From Neelides folsomi (Eukaryota; Arthropoda; Collembola; Neelipleona; Neelidae): a stretch of DNA of 64,000 nucleotides. A program made the position numbers and the translations under genes. Shown here piece by piece: positions 49,616 through 61,708 of this stretch; position 1 is the first letter of the stretch, and every line of letters begins with the position of its first letter. Below the pieces are notes generated by a model, which was not told the origin of the DNA, searched no databases, and worked only from the letters and a program-made list of their open reading frames with translations. Location: contig JAQGBZ010000040.1 of the NCBI GenBank assembly GCA_034687125.1, forward strand, positions 1 to 64,000, given 5' to 3'.

Positions 49616-51816
49616 ACATCTTTAGTAGGCCATTTAAATTGTAATTGCCAATTTTTTTATTTTTATTCTCAAATCTATACAATATTATTGATTAATCAAG
49701 TAAAAAAGTACCTCTCTACTATTGCTACATTTTTAATGTTCAATACCTCATTGTTAAATAATTTTCTTATGAAATAAGTTAAAATACTTACAATTATCAA
49801 TTTATCAACATAATGTACCTCTACGTCCTCTACTATTGTTATATGCTGTAAAAGTAATATAAATATTAAATTGTATTCAAATCATCATACTATGTACTTA
49901 TATTTATTATATTATCACTATTTTTAATTTATATACTATATATTTTGTTATTTTATGAATGACATTAATTAATATTACTAAAATTATGTACAAGCAACAG
50001 ACATGCATGTATTAAGGGGAAACAATTACGACTTTTATATTACCACTTATTTTACTTAAGTTCATGTATAGCTCCATATTCTTTACATGATTTTAATTAA
50101 GTAGGTGCCGCAGCCCTTTAAGCTAATCTAAGTATATCAATATTTTCAAGGCAATTTACAATTTATAATGAGCTTTATAAAGGTAGTAAATATCTTCATG
50201 CATACCTGTATTTGTCCTTAATTAGCATTTAAAGAAATTGTACAAAATGTTAATTTGAAGAAAATAAATAAAATTTATAATAACAACAAATATAAGCGTT
50301 TTACTTGTCGTGTTCACTCTGACCCATCTTTATTGGAACTTCAATTTATATTCAAATTGATTTGAATCACCCAGTTTCATCTGAGGGCTTCAATTGTATC
50401 CCGAATAAAGTTGTGCTTTGTCTGATTCAATTCCCCTTTTAATATCCTTCGACCACAGACGGATTTTTGCATTGTGGGCCATAATATGCGAGTAGATTAA
50501 GGATTCTATTGTTGGGTCCGGCTGAACGAAGTGTCAGGTGGGGCATGATATGGTTGGATTATTATCAAACGGGCCTGGCCGTGCCTAACAGGGAAGGGCT
50601 GGTGAGGGATCCGAAGTGGAATCAGGCTTCATTTCATCCAAAGGGTCCGCATCTCTCCATCTCCCTTTTGTCACCCTTTCCCCGCCATGTGGAGAACACT
50701 CGGCAATTCCCACACATCTGAACCAACTCCGGCCGGATCCACCGGACCCACCATGCCACGAAATTGAGTCGCCCCGACCATTTAACAAAAACACTCTTCC
50801 TCCATTAACTTGTCATTTTAATACTCATTTCTCCCAAATCCATATTTCGACCAATAAGGAGATAATGAGAGATTACGCTTAATGGATTCGTAAAATCAAT
50901 CATTTTTTATGACAGACTAAAACGCCTTTCATTAATAAAATATGTATTTTAAAGAATCAATTTACTTATGATCTTTATCACTTTTATCAAAGAACGATTT
51001 GCTTTACAAATACCATATTTGCTCAAAAAATTTTGTATCTGAATTACAATATTAACCAGTATTCGTTCTCGTTCCGATTTCAGGTCGCGATTAAATCATC
51101 AAGGCCTTCCCTTGCAAGGGAAGGAATTAGGAATAGGCGTGTTCATCTACTTAAAGTTAGATATTTAATCCAGATGTTTTATAAATAATCTAACATATTG
51201 GTTAATGATGGATTTTAAATAATAAAGTATTTTAGTAATAACCTTCTTTGATTTAAACTCAATTAAATTTGGAATTAATTTGTTGAAAAATTGACAATTA
51301 ATCACTTCGTCCATAAGCTTTATATCAAACGAATGAAAGGAGATATATTGGAATATGAATTAAAAGATTTAAAAATAGGACGAGGGGAGGAATTAAAAAT
51401 CGCGTAGAGATGAATGTATATTAAAGGATGTTCGGAGGGTCAAATGAAAAGTAAATAGCATGGAGAGACGAGGGATTGTTATTTGGTGGCGTCAGCTGGA
51501 GAATCTTCCGAGTCGACTTGCCCTGCCCGGGGGATTAAACAAAGTGAGATGAGAGTGGGTAACAGGTGATGGGCTTTTGTCATGACTCTCCATTCTCCAT
51601 TAGATCCTCATCTTCATCACCCTGATTTCCTTCCAATCCACCGACCCGGATCCGATTCGGGAGGACTAGCTAATTACAAGGGGAGCAGCAAGTGTTTTCC
51701 TCAGCTGACGGTCCTTTGCCCCCGCCCTCCAAAATGATGGCCAAAGGCTCCTCCTCATTGTTGAGGTCCTTTAAGTCCTCCTCGCTACAAAAGCCAAAAA
51801 TTTTAGTAGTTGGAAA
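49616..51816. other. Intergenic region upstream of PRDM13
   Basis: About 49620-50320 is A+T-rich 3' flank. GC-richer islands at about 50330-50870 and 51360-51780 contain no domain-bearing frame and lie just 5' of the PRDM13 coding start. They are candidate promoter/enhancer DNA. A possible acceptor (TTTTAG at about 51800-51805) suggests a 5' UTR exon upstream. Confidence 0.45.
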
Positions 51817-53132
51817 ATGGCAAAGGTCCGCGAAGGAACGACGGTCGTCGCCGTGACTGAAATTCCCGCTGGAGCACATTCGGCCCCTTTCTCTTTCAAA
51901 TCTGTTCTCAATTTCTCAGATGAGAATCCTAGTCGAACTTCACAGGTGAATAATAGCACTCATAGTTAACTTATAAATCTTGTGTTATAAATCCAGTAAT
52001 CCCTAATACTTTTTAATATAACAGGTGGGCGTTTGGGCAAATGGAGAAATTCGTTTAGCTTCATCTCATTTCGCCTCTACTTCCTTTTGGCCAAGGAGAA
52101 TTCCACTTGCTCCGGACTGTCACGTCCAAAACGTCCGAATTATTTCATCTGTGAATGAAAAAGTGATCCTTCAAGCCACTCGGACCATTTTACCAGGACA
52201 AGAACTTTCCCTTTGGTTTTCTGAAGATATTCTCATTCTCCTTGATGTCACTCCTTTTCTCAGTCCAATCAACATTAAAGGTAAGCATATTTAACAAAAA
52301 CATACATACCTAGATCTAAAACATCAATATTATCTGATATCTGTAAATGCCCATAAATTAAAGACGCATTTATTTATCACTTAGGAGGAAACTGCTACAT
52401 GTGTCAATCTTGTGATGCGGAATTTGAAGCTCCAAATCCTCTCAAGATCCACATGGCTCTTTCTTGTGGAACAATGTCAATGAATGCACTTTGGGAGAAA
52501 TTAGGACGAAGTAAATGCATTCTTCAGCCACCGTTCTTTTCCCTTCGATTCCCATCCTCATCAACGTTGACTCCAAGGCTCAACATCCCCCAATCCAAGG
52601 AAGTGAGAGAAACCGGGAACGTTGTGAGTCTCAATGAACAACAAGCTCACTTGGAATCTCTCGTGAGCAATATGGGGAAAGCCAAAAACGGCCACGTGTG
52701 CCTTTATTGTGGGAAACTATACTCGAGGAAATATGGACTCAAGATCCACATAAGGACTCATACGGGATTCAAACCACTCGAATGTAAAATTTGCCATCGA
52801 CCCTTCGGAGATCCAAGCAATCTGAATAAACATGTGAGACTTCACTCCGACAGCAATACCCCATACAGGTAAATGACAATATCTGAATTCTGTGATAATA
52901 TAAATTTGAGTATTGGTAATGGAATAAATATATGCAAATTTTTATCAGGTGCGAATATTGCGGAAAGCTTCTAGTCAGAAGGAGAGATTTGGAAAGACAT
53001 ATTCGTTCGAGACACACAAATCGAAACGGAGTTTTAAACCAAGACCCAATGGATTGTAGCCTATCTTCTTCGCCTTTAATATCACTTTTGCCTTCAACTT
53101 TTTCTAATTCTACTGTAAATCGCTCCAAATAA
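51817..53132 (+). CDS. PRDM13: PRDM13-type PR/zinc-finger transcription factor
   Basis: Nuclear regulator of neuronal subtype choice in animals. Exons 51817-51945, 52025-52280, 52385-52868, 52949-53132; 350 residues, much shorter than the roughly 700-residue vertebrate protein because the long low-complexity middle is absent. The first two exons encode the PR (SET-like) domain, with VILQATRTILPGQELSLWFS corresponding to the conserved end. The third exon has a first C2H2 finger (CQSCDAEFEAPNPLKIHM, degenerate in its last ligand spacing). Then come fingers CLYCGKLYSRKYGLKIHIRT and CKICHRPFGDPSNLNKHVRL. The fourth exon gives CEYCGKLLVRRRDLERHIRS, almost identical to the vertebrate PRDM13 finger block. 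The stop codon lies inside an AATAAA hexamer. The N-terminus could extend upstream, but the ATG at 51817 suits the PR domain start. Confidence 0.93.
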
Positions 53133-53655
53133 AAAAGATTAATTTATTAAGATAAAATGCTAAATACACAATACTTATACATAAATATACAAGCTATATC
53201 ATTAAAATACGCATCCTTATTATTCACTAAAAATTCATCATTTATAATAAAAATTCATTCTTATAATTATTACATAAATATCCAATATAAAAAATAAATA
53301 AAAATATATTAATACGATACAGTACATGTGGGGTGATTCTTAACTATTGCACAGTCATTCAACTAAAGACATTGTTATTTGGCGGCAGGATGTTTGTTTG
53401 AATATTTCCGTATTTATTTACATTGTTTTGTATTTTGAATTGAAGCTTTATACTTTTCCTATCTGTTTCCCTCCATAGCTTCCAGTATATGATTCATATA
53501 GCGGTTTCAACTGACATTTTTCAATATCTCTCCATCTCATTAGAGTTTATACCTTCAACAATTACCATTTGATTACAAAATCCAAACCCAAGAATGAATA
53601 TTTTAAATACTGTGAATTGGCAAATTAATATCATTTATTAACTGTAAAAGTCAAA
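53133..53655. other. PRDM13 3' flank
   Basis: A+T-rich 3' UTR and short spacer. Several AATAAA-like hexamers occur at about 53230-53310. No gene seen. Confidence 0.5.
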
Positions 53656-54279
53656 ATGAGCAATAAACGACTCGCAAACCTTAAAAAACTCTTCAATGAC
53701 AATTGCCCTCCCAGATTTTGCTGTCCAAATAACAACAACAGAGAAGTCCAGAACCATGATGTGGAGTCAAACAACTTCGGAAGTTACGATCAAAATAGTC
53801 AAGGAAATTTATTCCCAGTTTACTCAAACACGAGAGAACGCGAATCTTCAAGTAAGTTTCACCCACCACCACCATCATCATTAAATAATACAAATCGGTT
53901 TATCGGTCATGTTAATTTAATATTTGATAATAAGCTAAATATTTAATATAATATTTAAATAAGTATTTATTTAAGATATGAATATTAATATTGTATGAAT
54001 TTTATAGGGCAGAATGAAAGGGCAGCTGAAAGAAGAGCAGCAATTAATGCAAAGAGAATTGAAATACAAGAGAAGACTCAACAATTGGAAAAAGAACGAA
54101 AATTGCAGACCGACCGCTTAAGAGAGGATAAAAATGATCATTTACAAGAATTGGCAGTAAAGAATGCATCTATCCATACAATGCGGGAAGAAATCAATTC
54201 CATGAAAAGCAGACGTGACGATAAAAAATTGGTGAAGTCGGTAACGATTGCAAATTTAAAAATTGCTTTTGGGGTATGA
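53656..54279 (+). CDS. Small unrecognised coiled-coil protein
   Basis: Two exons, 53656-53851 and 54008-54279, join in phase to give 155 residues. The N-terminal part (MSNKRLANLKKLF, then a CPPRFCCP cysteine cluster and Asn-rich sequence) is followed by a highly charged helix with heptad character (AERRAAINAKRIEIQEKTQQ, continuing through ELAVKNASIHTMREEINSMK). No family recognised. A GT near 54275 could be a donor to a further exon that I could not find. The next gene is transcribed toward it. Confidence 0.55.
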
Positions 54280-54696
54280 ACACATTCTCAATAGTGTTTA
54301 ATTTTAATTTCTATATTATTGGTTGAATCTATTTTAATGAAACCTTTTAAATTATAAAGTAGTTTATAGTTAGTGGGAATAATTTTTATATTAGTACTAT
54401 ATAAATATTTATCAGGCTAAGGTTTAAACCTATTTTTCGATTACTCATTCCATTAATAACAAACCAAACAATGTTCAAAGTGTATATTGTATTTTTATCC
54501 ATTATATTTATATACATTAAAGTGTATTTTAATTGAATATCTCATGAAATGAGATTCTCATATACTATGAATTTTCATGTCCATCTTATGCTTATGATTA
54601 TAAAAAATCAAGTAAAGAATTTATAATGATTGTGAACTAATAGATTAATAATGAAACGCAAAATATATTTGTAACGAATCAATTTATTTTAAAAAA
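54280..54696. other. Convergent 3' flanks
   Basis: A+T-rich spacer between the coiled-coil gene and the ClC gene. A minus-strand AATAAA at 54683-54688 lies 9 nt beyond the ClC stop. No gene seen. Confidence 0.5.
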
Positions 54697-57600
54697 TTAA
54701 TTGAATAGAACAGAATTGGGATCTTCATCGTCCATTTGCTTTATATGTCTCAGGACGTCTTTCTTTGTAACTATCCCCAATAGTCTCCTACATTTTAATA
54801 AAATAGAATTAATTTAATATATATAAAAACATTCAATTTATTTCATATTGTAATTCATTGCCATTTTTATTTTTATCGAGGATATTTAACTATACACAAA
54901 TTTCATCTTATGGGAAAACCATAAATTTTATCAAATCTTACCCATTGTGAGTAACAAGAGTTTGTCTCAGGCCCAATTTTCTGAACATGTCCACAACAGT
55001 CTCCATCGGTGTTTGATCAGTAACAGTGATTGGGGCCATATCGAGGATTTTCTTCAGTTTGACTCCAGTTGAGCTCGCCTTAAAAGTAAGTACAAAATTA
55101 AGCATCCATCCATCTGACAATTTATCAATAATCCGGTTTAGTTTCTTAATTACCCTAACAGTTCTTGGCTGTTGAGTTGGTGGATTGTTGGTAAATAGGC
55201 AAATTGAGTCTCCGTCCACGCCTTCAGTCGTCTTCCGTGCATTTGAAATAGCCAGGTTGAGATCTCTTCGGAGGACGAAACCAACGAGGAAGGGAGACTC
55301 GTGAGAAATTACAACAGGGAAACCATTGTGTTCCGTCTCCTTTAGCAAATTCTCGACATCTTCCACTGTCATTGAATCCTGGGTCACATAGCAGAGCGGA
55401 ACCCCTTGCCTTTATATAATCAATAAAGGACAATTAATAATTCAAATTAAACGACGCTTGTAAAAATAAAAATACTGTGGACGTTTTTGGCACTCTTCCC
55501 TGGTCGGGTTACACAATATGTATAGTAAAATTAGTACTTTTATTGTACACTTATTTTGCATGTAAATGGGGATGTTTACTTTGGTTGCATAACGTCTGCC
55601 GCTAGTGTCGTATGGCCAAATTCCTCCTTGGAATCAAGGAACGGATACCCATTTAGATTTATGTGGGCGTCGTAAATTCCTTGCCGTCCGAGAGCGTCAC
55701 CAACCCACTTTGAAGCCATTGCTGCTGCCATCAAAGGAACGATGTATCTCACACCTCCAGTCAACTCAAACATTATCACCACAAGTGATACTGAAATGAA
55801 TTCAAAATCACAATGTAAAGCAAGTTAATTAACAATCTTTACTCTATCTCCTTATGTAAAGGGTCTATTATAAATACAAACCTGTCATTCGGGTGACTCC
55901 TCCTAAAACGGCTGCAGCCCCGACCATTGCATAAAGACCGGGTGTAATACAATCCTCACCGGCTAAACATTCACCGGAAAAGAACCAATATTCGGGATAT
56001 TTGCTGAAAAGGAAATTCATTTTATTTTACGAATAAAATATTTTACAATAAGAATATTCAATAATAAATATACAATATAATATTTTTAAAAGAAATTACT
56101 AAGCGAGTTGTTCGACAGCAATTCCAACAATTCTTCCAACAATTGCTCCAAAGCAAAGTGATGGGATAAATAGACCGGCTGGAACTTTGATCCCAAAAGT
56201 GAAAATTGTCACAATAAACTTAAATATTAGGGCCAAAAGAAGGAGCCAAATTGCATTGTAAACTCCTTCCCCAGCTGAGGCGATTTCAATGGCCGAGTTC
56301 GCATTTGTAAAATTTCGATGATAATCGCTAAAAATGGTCAATTTTATTAATTAGCTATTAGTAAATAACTTTGATATAGCAATGGAATAACTCTAATTAC
56401 CACAAGTCGTCTTGGACAGCAACACCACATTGAGAAAAGAGTAGATAGATTAATTTACTCGTTGGCATTCGAGTGTAAGGATTCGGATAAGAAAGCACTG
56501 CAGTGACGAGTGTCACAACCAACACTTCTGTTACTGGATATTGACCCAACTTGGAGTTTTTTCGGAAATGACACCACCAAATATTTGCTCTTATAAAAGC
56601 TGTTCCAATTAAACCCTATAAAATATAAAATATTAATAAAATGTACCTGAATTTATTTGAAAATGTAGAATCAACAATTGATCGAGTTAAATGTAAAAAC
56701 TTACGCCAATGATTCCCAGTCCAATAAAAGGAACTAACTCAAAAAATATCCAGGGTTTGTTATATTCAACATAAAAGAGAACAGAGTGTTCATTCCCGAA
56801 TGGATTGATTGATTGAAGAACAAAAGCTGCCACCAAAGCACAAAAGAATGATCTCCAGAGCGTCTTCAATGGAAAGTAGTAACTGACCTATATAAGACAA
56901 GTAAAATACAGATTAAAATAAAATAGAAATTAACAGAACTTAAACGATGGAACTTTAATTTTTTATATTCGACTGTTATCCAAAAATATTTAAAACAATT
57001 GAAATTACTTCTTCTAGACTGAACAGAACTCCTCCAATAGGCGCACTAGATAATAAAACCAAACATGGGTTTAAAATTTCCTAAAATAATGTAATTTAAT
57101 CAATTAAATTACCCAAAAGCTACTGAGACACCAGCAGCTGCAGCTGCAGAAAGAATTTCTCTTTTTTTTGCTTCATTTCGGCCGTATTTGGGGAAAAGAT
57201 AAGATAAAATGTTCCCAATACAGCAAGCTATATGAACCATTGGTCCCTCTAAAAAGTTTAAAACAAGGTAATTAATGAAAATATTAAATAGAGTGATTAA
57301 AATGCTTTATGGTCAATAAGCTTTTTATATATAAAGCTCACCTTTTCCTAAACTCAAACCAGCAGAAACAGAACACATAATACCGACAGATTTAATTAAT
57401 AACGTCCATTTGCCTAAATATCCTCTAATAATGAAGCCACTTAAAATTGTTTTGATCTAAAGAAAATAAAATCAGTATTAGAACATTGTAAAATTGGAGT
57501 AAAAATAATGTTTTAGTCTAGACAATTCAATAAGATAACGTACCTCTGGTATTCCAGATCCACAAGCATAAGGAGCAAACATTCTGACTAGTGATGCAGC

Positions 57601-59510
57601 TAACGATGCAAAAAAAAGAGCCCACATAACGTAGAAAAAATAAGAGACGATGTAGGCTCCAGCTCCTTCTCTGCTCCCTCCAAACACTTCCGACCAAGAC
57701 AGCCACTATGAAAATCAAATGGTAAATTATAAATATTCTATGATTTTCTTAAAATTAAAATTACCTGAGGACACGCATCATTGTAAAATTCAGTCTCATT
57801 GGAAGACCAACAACACTGCTCTTTGTTTAACCAAAATGCTGCTGGACAGATTCCAAACTTTAAATCTGTCAACCAACTTGCGCCGATGTCTAAAAAAATT
57901 ATGAAAATCGATATTTATAATTTGTTATTTACAATCTAAAAATTTAATATTTAAGTTTGTTAAAATTATACCAATAATTCCAGCCAATGTTCCAGCTAGA
58001 ATTCCGACTAAAAGTACGCAAAGCCATCCACTCCAAGCATCATGTGCTCCTCTGATTAAATCGCACAAGGATTCCTAAATATTAAAAAATAAAATTTATT
58101 ATATTTATTCTCAATTTAAATATAGGATATATTTAAAAAATAATATAATGTTTAATATGAATTTAACCTGTCGCTTTTTAACAATATAACGATGTCTCAT
58201 CCGATCTCTCGCAATATCCCTTTGCCAATCTATTGTATGAAAATCTTCATATTGGCCAATTCCAGGGATTTCTTCCGATTCATAGTAGCCTAAAAATTGA
58301 AAACAAAATTAGTTTCAATTTATGTAATTAATGTTTTAAATTAATAATTGATTGAAAGTATACCTTGGGAGGGTGTCGGAAGATCTTCATCTCTCAATTC
58401 ACTTGAAGTTCCTTGATGAGTAATATCGATCATGTCTTCATCTGAACTCTGAAGAGATGTAACAACTTTGCTTGAATCGCTTCCATGAGCTTGAGCTATG
58501 GGCTGTAAAAATGAATGTTTATTAATAATTAGTTTAAATTACTTTTAATGACATAATGGTTTAGCATTGTTCAATTTCTAATAAGAATCAAAATAATTAT
58601 ATGATTTGGGTACAAGTTCTAATATTGAAAGTCAATTTTAAATTATCATTTGATATCCAATTTCACTAAAAAGTACAAGATAAAATTATTTATTAAAAAT
58701 TCTCACATAGTCATAGTCTACTGTAAAAACGGCCATAAATAAGCAGGAGTAATTAAATTAATACTATTTTCTTAAATGAGAAATTACAAAATTTAAATTT
58801 AACAAGTGTATTAAGGTCATTCACTTAAATATCAAGTAGTTAATTCATAAATACATAAAACTATTTTCTTAATCACAGCGATTCGGGTTAAACACTACAA
58901 AATCGAAAAGTAATAGGATAAACGAGATAATTTTTGTCTATTATTAATACAAAATAAGTAAAATTATAAAATAATCAGTAAATGTTCCAAAGAAAATAAC
59001 TTACAAAAGGGGACTGAAATCAATATTAAATGATTCATCTCTATAAACTTAAAACCCTTTACTATTTGTAGATTCTACTATTACAGTTGGGATATAATAA
59101 TGAATCATTCTGTTATGTCAATTTAAACCTTAAGCCTTTACGGCAAATCATAGGAAAGGATTTAAGAATATTTAGGTAGTATTAAAGTGACGTACATCAA
59201 GTGCATAACATTAATCCAATAAGAAATAATTGACGGAAAATACAAAAAGAATAACAATTTATCCTTTAATAAGTAACCAATAATCCCAACCTCTTTTTGA
59301 TTAAATCACTCATATTTTAATATAAAAAGTAAATTAAAATTATTTTACCCTTCGTGTAAGAGTAGATGGTTTCTTATTAGGGTCTTCGTCAACGGCTCGA
59401 TAGGATGAGGAGGATGACATAGGGAGGTTGGGGTTATAGTTCGGGTTCGATTGGGAGAACCCTGAGGAATTTGACGAAGCCATGGGCTGTCTTAATGGAT
59501 CCGTCTCCAT
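54697..59510 (-). CDS. ClC-c: ClC-3/4/5-type endosomal 2Cl-/H+ exchanger
   Basis: Intracellular chloride/proton antiporter that supports endosome acidification. Seventeen exons: 59349-59510, 58364-58502, 58168-58289, 57972-58074, 57765-57889, 57544-57705, 57342-57456, 57113-57248, 57009-57045, 56705-56887, 56401-56615, 56100-56327, 55882-56003, 55580-55790, 55154-55409, 54942-55078, 54697-54787. Total 847 residues. Selectivity motifs GSGIPE, GKEGP and GLFIP are present. The gating glutamate is E310 (in GKEGP) and the proton glutamate is E367 (in LFSLEEVSYYFP), so it should be an exchanger, not a channel. Two CBS domains close the protein, with [20 protein letters not shown] and [19 protein letters not shown], ending SVLFN. 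The N-terminal tail (about 100 residues) is Ser/Asp-rich and less conserved. The intron 55079-55153 has no in-frame stop and is a multiple of three. Confidence 0.95.
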
Positions 59511-61242
59511 GCCTCAGGATCACAACGACTCATCTCTGGGTCGTTCGGAGGGTCGTCACACAGGGGAAATAATATTGCTCCACACTCGGATTAATGTCAT
59601 TTAACTAATGGAGAGGATGTAAATATTGCGGATTCCACCAATAACTTTCCTAATCTTCTCTTCAGCTCCCTCCCCCCTAATTACTTATTCTATTTTGAGT
59701 ATGGAGAGATGAGGGTGTTTAATGTTTGAATGTTATCGCAATCGCAGCTCGTCTTGTGACTCTCCTCCTCCCATTCAATTACATCTCATGTGGTGGGGAA
59801 GCAGTGGTCTTAAACCAGGTTCATACCAACATATGGCAAAGAGAACCCAAGCGGCATCCACACTTGTGAACATCTCTCGGATCCTTTTAACCCGTCTTAT
59901 GTAAGAATTGTATTTTTAGAGCTCGGATTAATTCCTCACCTTCCGACCGTCAGAAGGTGATGCGAGACTTCCATCCCAGATCTCTCCCTCTTAAATGCTA
60001 TTTTCGATGTATAGGTACACTTAATTGTTCTACTTTCATCTCGGGCCTTGTTCATCTCCTTTTTAAATCCTCATTCCCTTTCCTCTCACACAACTTCGAC
60101 TTTATAGCTACTTCGCCCATAGTATTCCTCATCTCTGATGATAGTGATGATACTTATAAATCATTCAATATCAATATTTTCTTTGGAACTCAACTGTCTG
60201 ACATTCATTATGGTAATAAAGTTCTAATGGTTATATATCTCTTTTCTTAAAAGAAAAAAAGATGCAAAGGTTAGCCTTTAGAAGTAAATGATACGTAATA
60301 TTAGGCATATTAAGACATAAATGTATCAATGGATTTGTTGTGTGTTATCAATCAGACATGACTAAATTAAAGCTTTTTAATTTGATATAAGTAATAAACT
60401 AACATCGCCATTAATTGATTATCGTTTAAGCATGTTTTGCTTCCACTTACCTATATTGTACCTATTTTATAGCATTGTATAATTGCTCGTATTATATTTT
60501 CATAAATAGGGTATAAAGATATTTAAGTGTAGAAACGATACATGATTGAGTCATTTTAAATATTTTATAATTAAACTTTAAGCGGGAATATAAAGCCGAA
60601 TAAAAGGAGTGAGGAATGCCAAAAGTAGTGTTGGGAATAGTGAGAGAAAAAAACAAGAACCACTCGAGAATGTCTCATTTAACCCTTAATTGTGGCAATA
60701 GCATTCAAATCTCCCTTAAATATTTGCAGCTTGTTATATAGACTATTATTTACCCCACTAACTTTTAATTACACATGTAAAACAATTATCTAAAATGCAA
60801 AGTAAATAATCACCTAATTACATAAATACCTTGAACCTCTTTGTCTGTTATTTATACTAACACAACATTAAAGTTTATTCAGTGGTTGTTTAAATGATTG
60901 GCTAGCAATGAGCTATTGAAATCCTTGCACAATTTTGCCAGACCTTTTTCAGTATTAACATAATTAAATATACTAAATAGTATTTTAATTGCCTTATTAC
61001 TCACATTTCATTTGGTTATTATTCAAATCACTCAAGAATTAAGAAAAGTATTAAAAATGTTAATACAGCATACTCATGATACGATATGCGTAATAATCGT
61101 AATTAGTTTATCATCTGTGTATGTAATTTTCATGTAATAATTTATACAATAAAACAAGATTATCTCTTAAAGTAAAGATTATCTGTAACTGGTATTATGC
61201 AAATTGTTATAATTTTTTTAACATACCATACTTAATTACTTA
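59511..61242. other. ClC upstream region, no gene
   Basis: About 59510-60130 is GC-richer and lies directly upstream of the ClC start, so it likely includes the promoter and 5' UTR. Beyond that it is A+T-rich without recognisable features. Open frames at 59722-59904 and 59957-60250 show no domain. Confidence 0.45.
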
Positions 61243-61708
61243 CAGTAAAGTACCGATATTTGTCCGGGACTCGATATGTGTCCGGGTCTCAAAATGTGTC
61301 ACAGTATAGGAGCACTGATTAAAAATATAGAGCGCTTTATTTGATCGATAATTAACACTATTTCTTTGATATCATTTAAATAATACATTACATTATTATA
61401 TTACATTACTTTAAGTCAACAATGTAAAAGTTTTCATTCAAAAGTATAGAGAATAAGAGAATGATGGTTATTACTCTAATAATACATAGAAAAAGGACAT
61501 AGTAGAACTTTATGACAACGAAGCAGTTATTTCAGACAGCTAGGAAAGTGTGAATTCAGATGAAAACTCTTCAATTGCTTCTTAATAAAATTAAATCTTA
61601 AATTATTTTTCACAACCATTTTAATTGTGTCCAGGACTCGATATGTGTCCGGGTGTTAGTGTCATAATTATAAAAGGTGTCCGGGAGACAGATATCGGTC
61701 ATTTACGG
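61243..61708. mobile_element. Internally deleted pogo/Tigger-like element
   Basis: The left end cagtaaagtaccgatat matches the complement of the right end (ccgtaaatgaccgatat) at 14 of 17 positions. The left end is preceded by TA, the usual target of Tc1/pogo elements; the right flank has TT. Copies of gactcgatatgtgtccggg lie near both ends (about 61269-61287 and 61636-61654). A short frame about 61496-61584 reads DIVELYDNEAVISDS, a stop, then ESVNSDENSSIAS, resembling the acidic tail of pogo-family transposases. A decayed deletion derivative is the best reading. Confidence 0.6.

Noticed and set aside
48618-49682. Several long minus-strand and alternate plus-strand frames over the glycine-rich gene
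   Set aside because: They arise from the strong purine bias and repeat structure of the sense strand. Their products are repetitive mirror images without signal peptide or splice logic.
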